The notes below the pieces were generated by a model. It saw only the letters and a program-made list of their open reading frames with translations, did not search any database and was not told the origin of the DNA. Made by a program: the position numbers and the translations under genes. From positions 1-16,338 of the forward strand of contig DATFMH010000221.1 of assembly GCA_035267045.1 (NCBI GenBank): DNA of 16,338 bases, given 5' to 3'. Source of the DNA: DATFMH01 sp035267045. GTDB lineage: Bacteria; Bacteroidota; Rhodothermia; Balneolales; DATFMH01. Positions 1 through 7,815 of this stretch are shown here, piece by piece (positions within the stretch are counted from its first letter, which is position 1; each line of letters opens with the position of its first letter).

Positions 1-1
1 T

Positions 2-1546
2 CCACACATTCAGATAGCCAATAAAGCGGATTGGTGGCCTCGTATGGTGATGTTAAAGGCTTTTGAATCATACTATTCAGCTACTAAGGATAAGCGTGTT
101 ATTCCTTTCATGACGAAATATTTCAAATACGAATTAAAATCCTTACCACAAAAACCGTTAGATCACTGGACATGGTGGGCCAAAGCACGTGGGGAAACAA
201 ATCAGGAAGCTGTTTATTGGTTATATAACAAAACAGGCGACAAGTTTTTATTGAACCTGGCTCCACTGATTAACAAACAAACCCTTGATTGGACTGATGG
301 GTTCCTTACCGGTAATCTTCCTTCAACACATGGTGTTAATGTTGCCATGGCATTGAAAGCACCGGCTCTTAATTACCTGCAAACAAAAGACTCCACGGAT
401 CTAAAAGCCTCGTACAAAGGCTGGAATGATTTGATGAAAAATGATGGTGTTGTTCAGGGAGTCTTTACAAGTGATGAATTGTTACATGGTAAAAATCCAA
501 CCAATGGAACAGAATTATGTACGGTTGTTGAAACCATGTTCAGCCTGGAAAATCTTGTTCGGATAACCGGTCGTGTCGACTATGCTGATGCTATCGAACG
601 AGTAGCTTACAATGCCTTACCGGCTCAGATAACGGCAGCCTATTCAGGCCGTCAGTATTTCCAGGAAGCAAATCAACCTACCATAAGCGAAGGAGATCGT
701 AATTTTACAACAGCATATAAAAATGCTGTTTGTTACGGTTTATTGACAGGTTACCCCTGTTGTACTGTTAACATGCATCAGGGATGGCCGAAGTTCGTCA
801 GAAATCTCTGGATGGCTACACCTGATAATGGATTGGTTGCCATGTTATATGCTCCGAATACAGTTACTGCAAAAGTTGCTGATGGACAAAAGGTTACGTT
901 TGAAGAAAAAACAGATTATCCGTTTAAAGGAAAAATCGAGTTTACTTTTCATCATGATACACCGGTTACATTCCCTCTTCATTTAAGAATTCCGGGGTGG
1001 GAGAAAAATGCCGAAATAACAATTAACGGCAAAACTTATTCTAATCCCAAAGGAGATCGGGTCGCTATGATAAAAAGAACCTGGAAAGACGGTGATACGG
1101 TAGTACTCGATCTACCGCTTAAAATACGGACCGATCGTTGGTACCAGAATTCGCTTGGAATTGAACGTGGTCCGCTGGTATTTGCTCTTAAAATACCGGG
1201 GAAATGGGATAAGTTGGGCGAAGTCGATTCTGTCCCAGTTTGGGGAATCAAACCACAAAAACCATGGAATTATGGTTTATTGATCAATCACAAGGATATC
1301 CCTTCTTCCTTTAAAGTTAAAGTGGCAGATAAAATGCCTGATTATCCATGGACGATCGATACAGCACCGGTTGAGCTACAAGCGGAAGGTAAACGCATAG
1401 CCAAATGGAAATTATATGATAACTATGCCGGCCCATTGCCTCATAGTCCGGCTCGTTCATATCAAAAGAAAGAAAATATCACCCTCATTCCTTATGGAAG
1501 TACCTCGCTTAGAATAGCCGAATTCCCGGTTATACTGAACCGATAG
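2..1546 (+). CDS. GH127 (DUF1680) beta-L-arabinofuranosidase-type glycoside hydrolase, 5' partial
   Basis: The reading frame is open from base 2, so the ATG at 44 is internal and the true start, with any signal peptide, lies outside the window. At least 514 residues are visible. GH127 enzymes are retaining hydrolases that use a zinc-bound cysteine nucleophile; the best-known member, HypBA1, releases beta-L-arabinofuranose. Counting from the Met at base 44, the metal site is recognisable: an ELC motif (E157, C159) and a YPCC motif (C239, C240), matching the Glu-x-Cys and Cys-Cys ligands of HypBA1, where the first Cys of the pair is the nucleophile. An SDE (E145) just upstream of ELC is the likely acid/base region. 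The N-terminal part is an (alpha/alpha)6-like helical domain; the part after about residue 265 is beta-rich (for example HLRIPGWEKNAEITINGK), as in this family. The family is clear. The exact substrate is not, since related families hydrolyse other sugars. Confidence 0.9.
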   Translation, partial: PHIQIANKADWWPRMVMLKAFESYYSATKDKRVIPFMTKYFKYELKSLPQKPLDHWTWWAKARGETNQEAVYWLYNKTGDKFLLNLAPLINKQTLDWTDGFLTGNLPSTHGVNVAMALKAPALNYLQTKDSTDLKASYKGWNDLMKNDGVVQGVFTSDELLHGKNPTNGTELCTVVETMFSLENLVRITGRVDYADAIERVAYNALPAQITAAYSGRQYFQEANQPTISEGDRNFTTAYKNAVCYGLLTGYPCCTVNMHQGWPKFVRNLWMATPDNGLVAMLYAPNTVTAKVADGQKVTFEEKTDYPFKGKIEFTFHHDTPVTFPLHLRIPGWEKNAEITINGKTYSNPKGDRVAMIKRTWKDGDTVVLDLPLKIRTDRWYQNSLGIERGPLVFALKIPGKWDKLGEVDSVPVWGIKPQKPWNYGLLINHKDIPSSFKVKVADKMPDYPWTIDTAPVELQAEGKRIAKWKLYDNYAGPLPHSPARSYQKKENITLIPYGSTSLRIAEFPVILNR

Positions 1547-1568
1547 AAAGTAGCTAATTCACTTAAAT

Positions 1569-1600
1569 AAAAAAGGACGGTTTAGAAGCCGTCCTTTTTT
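1569..1600. terminator. Bidirectional intrinsic terminator between convergent genes
   Basis: A perfect 12-bp inverted repeat (AAAAAAGGACGG / CCGTCCTTTTTT) with an 8-nt loop lies 22 nt after the GH127 stop and 37 nt beyond the end of the convergent GH63-like gene. It has a GC core and an A tract on one side and a T tract on the other, so it can terminate transcription from both directions. Confidence 0.9.
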
Positions 1601-1637
1601 GGGTTGAGTTTTGTTTGAATGCGGTCATGGCATTTAT

Positions 1638-3227
1638 TTATGGAGTAATAGTGATCTCAGATTTCCCCTTTTGTACGGATTTCTTATAAACTTTTTTCCC
1701 GTCATTCACATTCAAAGTAAAGGCTTGCGGGGCGTCTACTGTTATTTTAACAGGATTTTCGATATGCTTACGTGCATGCGCAATCAATGATATTTTGCCT
1801 TTCCCAAAATTAAGGTTTTTTATACCTAATGATTCGGTGCTTAATAAATACCAGTTTATCTCATTTTTCGGGACATTTAGATTAATCCCGATATAATTTT
1901 CAATTAACTGGGCAATTGGCCCGACACCGCTCCAGCCTACAAAATTATCCTGAGCGGGTGCGCCGGGTTTATCAAACTCGGGTGCATAATTTTCCCACAC
2001 CGTATTGGTTCCACTGAAAATAGCTGCTACGTTGTTCAGGTGATTCAGCACAATATCACGTGCCAGTTTATAATGACCATTGGCCATCAACCCTTTTACG
2101 ATCATATGATTGGTCGGGGCCCAGACACTACCTCTCCAGTATTTCCCGGAAGGGGCATATTTATTTTCGCTGGCGGACAGAGTCGGTACGCGGTGCGGAC
2201 GGTTAAATGTATTTGTGTCATTCAAATGATCAACCAGACCTTGTACCTGATGATCATTAGCTATACGTCCCCATAATGTCCAGAACGAGGCAACCGTCAT
2301 GACTTTCACGAAAGAGTTGTCTTTATCCAGATCCCAATAAAAGTGATCTTTCTTACTCCACATGTCCCGGTTGACGAGTTTTTTAATCTGATCGTGCAGC
2401 TGACTGAATTCTTTGACGGTTTTTGTATCACCGATTACTTTGGCCATTTCAACTAAATAATAGGCCGCCAATGCTTCATTGGCATCATAATCCACCCAGG
2501 AATAGGGTGGATAGAACTTATCGGCTCGGGAACGAGGAGAGTTATCCATACCGCTGCTCCAACCCGACCAGAAATAATGTCCGTTGGGGTGTCTCCTGTT
2601 TTTTTGGATCCAATGTGCATACTTTACCAATATGGGTACAACCCGATTAAACCGGGAGGAATCTCCGGTGGTTAGATAATATTCATATTCAATCCATGAG
2701 AACAGATTATTTCGTGTAAACCATGGAGAACTTTCAGGCTGATCGTCGGTACCATCTTTTTTCCTGATCACCCCGGAAATAGCACCATCAGGATGTTGTT
2801 TGCGGTAAAAATTATCCATGCTTTGTATATTGGGCAGGGCCCCTTGTGAATATTTGGCCCATGCTATACAAAAACAAGTATCCCACTGAAAAATGCGGTT
2901 ATCAAAAGAAGCATCTATATACCAGTCCACAAAACCATTTTGAGGAGTACCATGTACAGAGTTTTGGTTGCCCAATTCCCAGCATTTATGATACATTTTG
3001 ATTAGATCAGGCCGGGATGGTATTACCGGGTCCGGTACAGTGGTAAGCAGTTTTTTAGCATTGGGATTATCCGTTCTTTCCGAATCATTAACATGCATGT
3101 CTTCAGCTTTTACACTTCGGCTGATAGCATAGGGTAATCCGATAGCAAAAGGTATGGATTTCAAAAATTTTCTTCTGTTCAGTTGTTGGCCGGATTCATT
3201 CTTTTTCTTGTTGGGTTCACTACTCAT
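1638..3227 (-). CDS. Tat-exported GH37/GH63-type (trehalase-like, MGH1-like) glycosidase
   Basis: This 529-residue protein resembles the (alpha/alpha)6-barrel glycosidases of the trehalase (GH37) / GH63 / mannosylglycerate-hydrolase-like group, which are inverting enzymes on alpha-glucosides and related sugars. The N-terminus carries a twin-arginine signal (NRRKFLKS, residues 17-24) followed by a hydrophobic stretch (about 25-36), so export through Tat is predicted. Visible barrel motifs are FQWDTCF (113-119, like the trehalase WDSYF), SGMDNSPR (225-232, with D228 a likely catalytic acid), WENYAPE (411-417, with E412 a likely catalytic base) and GWSGVGP (431-437). A beta-rich tail of about 70 residues follows the barrel. 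The ATG at 3227 has no Shine-Dalgarno, which is normal for this phylum. It is convergent with the GH127 gene and divergent from the GH13 gene. The fold and catalytic class are well supported. The substrate (trehalose, kojibiose-like glucoside or another alpha-glycoside) is not determined. Confidence 0.8.
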   Translation of the reverse strand: MSSEPNKKKNESGQQLNRRKFLKSIPFAIGLPYAISRSVKAEDMHVNDSERTDNPNAKKLLTTVPDPVIPSRPDLIKMYHKCWELGNQNSVHGTPQNGFVDWYIDASFDNRIFQWDTCFCIAWAKYSQGALPNIQSMDNFYRKQHPDGAISGVIRKKDGTDDQPESSPWFTRNNLFSWIEYEYYLTTGDSSRFNRVVPILVKYAHWIQKNRRHPNGHYFWSGWSSGMDNSPRSRADKFYPPYSWVDYDANEALAAYYLVEMAKVIGDTKTVKEFSQLHDQIKKLVNRDMWSKKDHFYWDLDKDNSFVKVMTVASFWTLWGRIANDHQVQGLVDHLNDTNTFNRPHRVPTLSASENKYAPSGKYWRGSVWAPTNHMIVKGLMANGHYKLARDIVLNHLNNVAAIFSGTNTVWENYAPEFDKPGAPAQDNFVGWSGVGPIAQLIENYIGINLNVPKNEINWYLLSTESLGIKNLNFGKGKISLIAHARKHIENPVKITVDAPQAFTLNVNDGKKVYKKSVQKGKSEITITP

Positions 3228-3326
3228 TGGATCAAAAATTATAGAATTTACATTCCTGTTTCGGTATCAAGCGTGTCAGTCGGATATATGACAATTATTG
3301 TAGGGGATTGATTTACAACTAATTGT

Positions 3327-3340
3327 GTTAACGATAACAA
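3327..3340. promoter_or_regulatory. LacI-type operator-like site (GTTAACGATAACAA)
   Basis: GTTAACGATAAC is a pseudo-palindrome centred on a CG step (GTTAnCGnTAAC), the usual architecture of LacI-family operators. The 12-mer TAACGATAACAA inside it recurs exactly at 9668-9679 upstream of the SusC gene. It sits between the divergent GH63-like and GH13 genes, so one bound repressor could affect both. No LacI-family gene is in the window, so the regulator is inferred. Confidence 0.45.
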
Positions 3341-3349
3341 AATTTTGTT
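3336..3349. repeat. 14-bp perfect palindrome AACAAAATTTTGTT
   Basis: A perfect self-complementary 14-mer overlaps the right end of the operator-like site. On the minus strand it contains AAATTTTG, one base away from the Bacteroidota -7 element TAnnTTTG, so it may be part of the promoter of the GH63-like gene rather than a separate protein site. No well-placed -33 element was found for it. Confidence 0.35.
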
Positions 3350-3406
3350 CATATTCAAATAGACAACTACTAAAATTATATTCATTGATACATTAAGGAG
3401 AGGGAA

Positions 3407-3438
3407 TTTCTTAAATCACGTATGGAAAAATAATTTTG
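3407..3438 (+). promoter_or_regulatory. Candidate Bacteroidota-type promoter for the GH13 gene
   Basis: TAATTTTG (3431-3438) is an exact match to the Bacteroidota -7 consensus TAnnTTTG. It is preceded, after 20 nt, by TTTC (3407-3410), one mismatch from the -33 TTTG. This would give a leader of roughly 100 nt before the ATG at 3548 and place the operator-like site about 65 nt upstream of the -33 element. It is a motif match only, in AT-rich DNA. Confidence 0.4.
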
Positions 3439-3547
3439 AAAGTAAATACATATAATTGTATATAAAATAATTAAACAAATGCACAAAGAATTTAACCGGT
3501 TAATCTTAATTATTTTTAAACGATAAATAACTAATGAAAAGGGATTT

Positions 3548-5323
3548 ATGAAATCATTCGTCATTTTCTTTCTTGTAGGATTGGTGAGTTTGTCCTGTAA
3601 TAGATCTGAGAAAAAAATGGATAATCAGAAATATACTGCTTCACATAAATGGTGGAAGGAGAGTGTGGTATATGAAGTTTATCCAAGAAGTTTTAAGGAC
3701 AGCAACGGTGATGGAATAGGAGATCTTAAGGGGGTCACACATAAACTGGATTATTTAAAAGATTTGGGTGTTGATGTAATTTGGCTGTGCCCGATTTATC
3801 GGTCTCCTAATGTTGATAATGGATATGATATCAGTGATTATTATCACATTATGAAAGATTTCGGCACCATGGCCGACTTCGACAGCCTGTTAGCTGGTGC
3901 GAAACGAAGGAATATGAAAGTAATACTCGACCTGGTAGTCAACCACACATCCGATCAACATCATTGGTTTCAGGAATCAAAAAAATCGAAGGATAATCCG
4001 TACCGTAATTTTTATTTCTGGAGAGATCCGGGGCCAAATGGCGGACCACCAAATAACTGGGTTTCATATTTCGGTGGAAGTGCCTGGAAATTTGATAAAA
4101 AGACGGGACAGTATTACCTGCATCTGTTCGCCACTGAGCAACCTGATTTAAATTGGGATAATACGGCTGTAAGGGATAGCATCTTCAAAATGATGCATTA
4201 TTGGCTGGATAAAGGTATCGACGGATTTCGTATGGATGTGGTATCATTGTATTCTAAAGATACCACGTTTCCGAATTTCCCAAAGAATTTTAATGGTGAT
4301 TTCGCTCATTTCTATGCTAATGGTCCGAATGAACACAAATATCTGAAAGAAATGAACAGGCGTGTTTTAAGTCATTATAATATAATGACGGTTGGAGAAG
4401 CTTCCGGCGTTCATTTAAATGAAGCTCCCCTTTATGTAGACCCGTCGCGCAACGAACTGGACATGATTTTCCAGTTTGAACTGATGGGAATCGATCATTA
4501 TGAGAAAAATGATATCGTACATAAAAAGAAGTGGACGTTACCGGAATTCAAAAATATTTTTATTCGGTGGGACAGCGCCCTGGCTAAGCAAGGCAAGGGA
4601 TGGAACAGTATTTTTCTGGGGAATCATGATTTCCCCCGGTTGATTTCCCGTTTTGGTAATGATAAGGAATACCGTGTTCCTTCGGCAAAGTTATTTGCTA
4701 CTTTGCTGCTGACGATGAGGGGGACACCCTATATTTTTCAGGGCGATGAATTGGGTATGACAAATGTCCCCTTTAAAACCATCCACGATTTCCGGGATGT
4801 GGCAACTTATAACGGTTACAAAGCTGTAAAAGCAAGAGGTGGTGATCTTAAAGCTTACCTTCAGAGTCAAAGGGAATTTGGCCGCGACAATGCGAGAACA
4901 CCCATTCAGTGGAATGATAAGAAGAATGCCGGATTCACAACAGGTAAGCCATGGATCATGGTTAATCCTAACTATAAAACGATAAATGTTAAGACGGAAC
5001 AGAATAATCCAAATTCTGTATTCAACTATTATAAGAAGATGATCCAATACCGGCATGAACATCCAATATTGGTTTATGGTGATTTCACGGTTTATGAACG
5101 GAACAATCCGGATATTTTTATTTATACGAGAACTCTGGGTGATAAAAAGGACCTGGTTATCCTAAATATGTCTGATAAAAAAATGGATTATAATTTACCG
5201 TCTGAAATAAAATCAGACAATTGGGATTTCCAGATAGGAAACTATTCTGATACTGCGATCAATAGCGAAGGAAATGTGAACTTGCGGCCATGGGAGGCAG
5301 CCGTTTTTAAGCGTATGAAATAA
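3548..5323 (+). CDS. Lipoprotein GH13 alpha-glucosidase / oligo-1,6-glucosidase-like enzyme
   Basis: This 591-residue member of the alpha-amylase superfamily would hydrolyse terminal alpha-glucosidic bonds in short oligosaccharides by a retaining mechanism. The N-terminus is a lipoprotein signal peptide ending in VSLSC (C17), so it is probably membrane-anchored in the periplasm or on the surface, unlike the cytoplasmic Bacillus homologues. The conserved GH13 regions are present: DLVVNH (128-133), QPDLNW (198-203), GFRMD with nucleophile D230, TVGE with acid/base E284, and GNHD with transition-state D361. D-S-N-G-D-G (51-56) resembles the calcium loop of oligo-1,6-glucosidases. The residue after the nucleophile is Val (V231), which in this family is associated with alpha-1,6 or broad specificity rather than strict maltase activity. 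The isomaltulose-synthase RLDRD signature is absent, so sucrose isomerase is less likely. An AAAAGGG stretch precedes the ATG. It is divergent from the GH63-like gene, and 185 nt separate it from the next operon. Confidence 0.9.
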   Translation: MKSFVIFFLVGLVSLSCNRSEKKMDNQKYTASHKWWKESVVYEVYPRSFKDSNGDGIGDLKGVTHKLDYLKDLGVDVIWLCPIYRSPNVDNGYDISDYYHIMKDFGTMADFDSLLAGAKRRNMKVILDLVVNHTSDQHHWFQESKKSKDNPYRNFYFWRDPGPNGGPPNNWVSYFGGSAWKFDKKTGQYYLHLFATEQPDLNWDNTAVRDSIFKMMHYWLDKGIDGFRMDVVSLYSKDTTFPNFPKNFNGDFAHFYANGPNEHKYLKEMNRRVLSHYNIMTVGEASGVHLNEAPLYVDPSRNELDMIFQFELMGIDHYEKNDIVHKKKWTLPEFKNIFIRWDSALAKQGKGWNSIFLGNHDFPRLISRFGNDKEYRVPSAKLFATLLLTMRGTPYIFQGDELGMTNVPFKTIHDFRDVATYNGYKAVKARGGDLKAYLQSQREFGRDNARTPIQWNDKKNAGFTTGKPWIMVNPNYKTINVKTEQNNPNSVFNYYKKMIQYRHEHPILVYGDFTVYERNNPDIFIYTRTLGDKKDLVILNMSDKKMDYNLPSEIKSDNWDFQIGNYSDTAINSEGNVNLRPWEAAVFKRMK

Positions 5324-5508
5324 GGTAAGATTAGAATTGATAAGGAGTATGTAATTTTAGGCAATATCATGATGCAGGTGAATGTTATTAATTCAAACTC
5401 ATACTCTGTTTGATTATTGAAGAGAAAAGGATCAAATTATAGCCATATATAGAATAAGAGCTTTTTTAATAGACAACATTCTAACCTTTAAAGTGATATT
5501 CCCGGATT
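5324..5508 (+). other. Intergenic region before the ligase / radical SAM / flavoprotein operon
   Basis: There is no supported gene here and no clear terminator after the GH13 stop. No exact TAnnTTTG promoter element is visible either. The longest short frames are 12 to 14 codons (for example 5369-5413) and lack a ribosome-binding site. Read-through from the GH13 gene into the operon is possible. Confidence 0.5.
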
Positions 5509-6828
5509 ATGCATCAATATGTAGAACGTTTAGTCGATTTAACGGATCCCGATAGTAATAAGATTTACAATATGTCTGATGAGGAGGCTCAAAGACGTAT
5601 TTTGAACGGTACCCCGGAAGAAGTAAGAGAAATTGATGGTTCCTTTGCTCTTATTGCCAAGAAAGGAAAAATGGTCAGGATGGCCAGGTCTTTGGATCAT
5701 CCTCTGCGATATTTCCTGGCTAAACGTTCGGAAGGCCCTGCGCTGGTTGTTGCCGACCGGATTGATACCATATATGATTGGTTGAAAGAAAATAATTTCG
5801 ATGATCAGTTTCATCCCAGTTATACACGGATGGTTCCGGCCCATTTTGTAGTAGAAATTCAACTATTGGGCTGTCCTGATCCTAATCCGGTTTATACCCG
5901 TTTCTTTGATCCGCCAAGTGGAACCTTGCCTACCGATTTGGATGAAATAGGCCGTCTTTATATTGGAAAACTGGCCAATGAAATTCAGAAATGGCTTAAG
6001 CATCTTCCGGAAGACGTACCGGTTGGTGTCAGCTTTTCAGGTGGGATCGATAGCGGGTCGGTATTTTTAGTCACCTATCACCTGATGCAGAAGATGGGTA
6101 TGAATCCGGGCCGGTTAAAGGCCTTTACACTTGATCTCGGAAATGGGCCGGATCGTGATCAATCATATCAGTTTTTGAATAAACTGGGTTTGTCTCTTTT
6201 CCTGGAACCTATTGAAGCGGATCGTTCTCAATTGAATGTGGAAGAGACTATACGTATTGTTGAAGATTACAAGCCGCTGGATATACAATCGGCAACTATG
6301 AGTATTGCGTTGTTCAAAGGGATACATGCTCGTTACCCTGAATGGCAATTTATGTTAGATGGTGAGGGTGGAGATGAGAATCTGCGTGATTATCCCATAG
6401 ATGCCAATCCCGAATTGACCATTCGAAGTATTATCAATAACAGAATGTTGTATCACGAAGGCTGGGGTGTGGATAAAATAAAACACTCACTGACGTTTAG
6501 CGGTGGCTTGAGTCGTTCGTATACACGTTCGTACGCAACAGCTAAACATATGGGATTCGACTCATTCAGTCCCTACACACGGCCGGATGTCATCGAAGTA
6601 GCAGAGAGTATCCCGTTTATTGATCTTACGGAGTATAATGAGGATAAATTATACAGCCTGAAGGGTGAGGTCGTTTCCCGGGGTGTAAAAGCAATAACAG
6701 GAATGGATATGCCTGTGTTTGAAAAAAGAAGATTTCAACATGGTGCTATTAATGAGAATCAGTTACAGGAATTATTGCCTAACAGGGAAGCACAATACCG
6801 GCGTACCTTCCAAATGATGTATCTTTAA
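5509..6828 (+). CDS. Asparagine-synthetase-like PP-loop ATP-dependent ligase without glutaminase cysteine
   Basis: This 439-residue protein has the asparagine synthetase C-terminal (PP-loop AMP-forming ligase) domain. The ATP pyrophosphate loop is SFSGGIDS (175-182), and LDGEGGDE (283-290) matches the second conserved active-site motif. The first ~135 residues look like a degenerate, shortened class II glutamine amidotransferase (Ntn) domain: EIDGSFALIA (41-50) and SLDHPLRYF (61-69) correspond to the middle of that domain. The protein starts MHQY instead of MCG, and an in-frame TGA at 5494 rules out a longer start, so the catalytic N-terminal Cys is absent. Hydrolysis of glutamine is therefore unlikely. 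As in beta-lactam synthetases and lasso-peptide cyclases, it may adenylate a carboxylate and join it to an amine from the same or another molecule. Its stop (TAA) directly abuts the ATG of the radical SAM gene, indicating translational coupling. The family is firm. The substrate is unknown, and it need not make asparagine. Confidence 0.85.
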   Translation: MHQYVERLVDLTDPDSNKIYNMSDEEAQRRILNGTPEEVREIDGSFALIAKKGKMVRMARSLDHPLRYFLAKRSEGPALVVADRIDTIYDWLKENNFDDQFHPSYTRMVPAHFVVEIQLLGCPDPNPVYTRFFDPPSGTLPTDLDEIGRLYIGKLANEIQKWLKHLPEDVPVGVSFSGGIDSGSVFLVTYHLMQKMGMNPGRLKAFTLDLGNGPDRDQSYQFLNKLGLSLFLEPIEADRSQLNVEETIRIVEDYKPLDIQSATMSIALFKGIHARYPEWQFMLDGEGGDENLRDYPIDANPELTIRSIINNRMLYHEGWGVDKIKHSLTFSGGLSRSYTRSYATAKHMGFDSFSPYTRPDVIEVAESIPFIDLTEYNEDKLYSLKGEVVSRGVKAITGMDMPVFEKRRFQHGAINENQLQELLPNREAQYRRTFQMMYL

Positions 6829-7803
6829 ATGAGGAGAGAAAACGCTATTTACCCTGAACATACCGGTGATCGAAAAGAATGGATAAAAAAGTTGCGTCCG
6901 CCGCGTAATGATCGTGATGCGTGGCAGCCGTATGCTTTTCATAATGAGAAGGAATTATCTCCCGATGGAGAAATGGTCGACTCTTCTGTTATATTTCTTA
7001 CTAATAAGGAATGTCCGTGGCGTTGCGTTATGTGTGATTTGTGGAAGAACACATTGAACGAAACGGTGCCGGAGGGAGCCATACCACATCAGATTAAAAC
7101 CGCTTTAAGAAATCTCCCCAAAGCGTATCAAGTCAAATTATATAATAGTGGCAGTTTTTTTGACCGGAAAGCAATACCGGTTAGTGATTACGCCGACATA
7201 GCCGGAATACTTAAACCCTTTAAACGTATAATCGTCGAATCTCATCCTGGTCTCATTGGGGAACAGACTCTTCGTTTTCGGGATATGCTGGAAGGAAAAC
7301 TGGAGGTGGCTTTAGGATTGGAAACCGCTCATCCTGTTGTCCTGGAAAAATTAAATAAAGGTATTACAATCGATTCTTTTCGGGAAGCAGCAATGTTTTT
7401 GGATGAAAATGAAATTGATTTACGAGTATTTATTTTAGTGAAACCACCTTTTATGAATGAAGAGGAAGGTTTGGAATGGGCATGCAGATCCATTGACTTT
7501 GCTTTTGAAGTGAAGGCAAAAGTAGCCATTGTGATACCAACGAGAGGTGGCAACGGCGCTATGGAATTACTACAGGCAGAAGGACTATTTTCTCCTCCTA
7601 AACTTCATACACTGGAGCAAGCACTCGATTACGGTCTGAGTCTAAATAAAGGGCGTGTATTTGCTGATTTATGGGATTTAGAACAATTTTCAGAATGCTC
7701 ATCCTGTTTCGACTCACGCAGGCAAAGGCTTGTGGATCTAAATCAGGCACAATTTTATAAATCGTATCCTCTGTGTGAAGATTGCAATTATTTAAATCAG
7801 TGA
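6829..7803 (+). CDS. Radical SAM protein resembling archaeosine synthase subunit RaSEA
   Basis: This 324-residue protein has the canonical radical SAM cluster motif CPWRCVMC (CX3CX2C; C62, C66, C69), which binds a [4Fe-4S] cluster and S-adenosylmethionine to generate a 5'-deoxyadenosyl radical. Other stretches recall the RaSEA/Elp3-like group: KLYNSGSFFD (103-112), VESHP (136-140), LEVALGLETAHP (158-169), LNKGIT (175-180) and FILVKPPFM (201-209). RaSEA in archaea cleaves a lysine adduct on a 7-deazaguanine in tRNA to leave an amidine. The C-terminus has two CxxC pairs (C290/C293 and C316/C319) that could hold zinc or a second iron-sulfur cluster. The ATG follows the upstream stop with no gap. 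The next gene starts 12 nt after its own stop. No tRNA-guanine transglycosylase or 7-deazaguanine gene is visible, so a tRNA role is not supported here; tailoring of the product of the ligase next door is more likely. The RaSEA resemblance is from motif recognition, not from a search. Confidence 0.8.
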   Translation: MRRENAIYPEHTGDRKEWIKKLRPPRNDRDAWQPYAFHNEKELSPDGEMVDSSVIFLTNKECPWRCVMCDLWKNTLNETVPEGAIPHQIKTALRNLPKAYQVKLYNSGSFFDRKAIPVSDYADIAGILKPFKRIIVESHPGLIGEQTLRFRDMLEGKLEVALGLETAHPVVLEKLNKGITIDSFREAAMFLDENEIDLRVFILVKPPFMNEEEGLEWACRSIDFAFEVKAKVAIVIPTRGGNGAMELLQAEGLFSPPKLHTLEQALDYGLSLNKGRVFADLWDLEQFSECSSCFDSRRQRLVDLNQAQFYKSYPLCEDCNYLNQ

Positions 7804-7815
7804 TATCGTATAAAA

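Larger units (their letters stand above)
3228..3547. other. Divergent intergenic region, GH63-like / GH13
   Basis: This 320-nt AT-rich region holds no convincing gene. It must contain the promoters of both divergent glycosidase genes. It carries an operator-like site (3327-3340), an overlapping 14-bp palindrome (3336-3349) and a plausible Bacteroidota promoter for the rightward gene (3407-3438). Short frames that cross it lack any recognisable protein features. Confidence 0.7.

Noticed and set aside
3382..3564. 60-codon minus-strand frame in the divergent promoter region
   Set aside because: Low-complexity, Ile/Leu/Asn-rich translation typical of AT-rich DNA. It overlaps the GH13 start and the candidate promoter, with no ribosome-binding site.
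4691..5062. 123-codon open frame on the minus strand
   Set aside because: Lies fully inside the GH13 gene, whose plus-strand frame has intact catalytic motifs; no recognisable protein features.
3548..5323. Sucrose isomerase or trehalose synthase instead of alpha-glucosidase
   Set aside because: The RLDRD-type isomerase signature is missing and the lipoprotein signal is unusual for those enzymes. The glucosidase motif set fits better, though assays would be needed to exclude transglycosylation.
5369..5413. 14-codon frame (MMQVNVINSNSYSV) before the ligase gene, considered as a peptide precursor for the operon
   Set aside because: Too short, no ribosome-binding site, no leader/core pattern, and similar tiny frames occur next to it. 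A precursor peptide would need conservation in orthologous loci to be believed.
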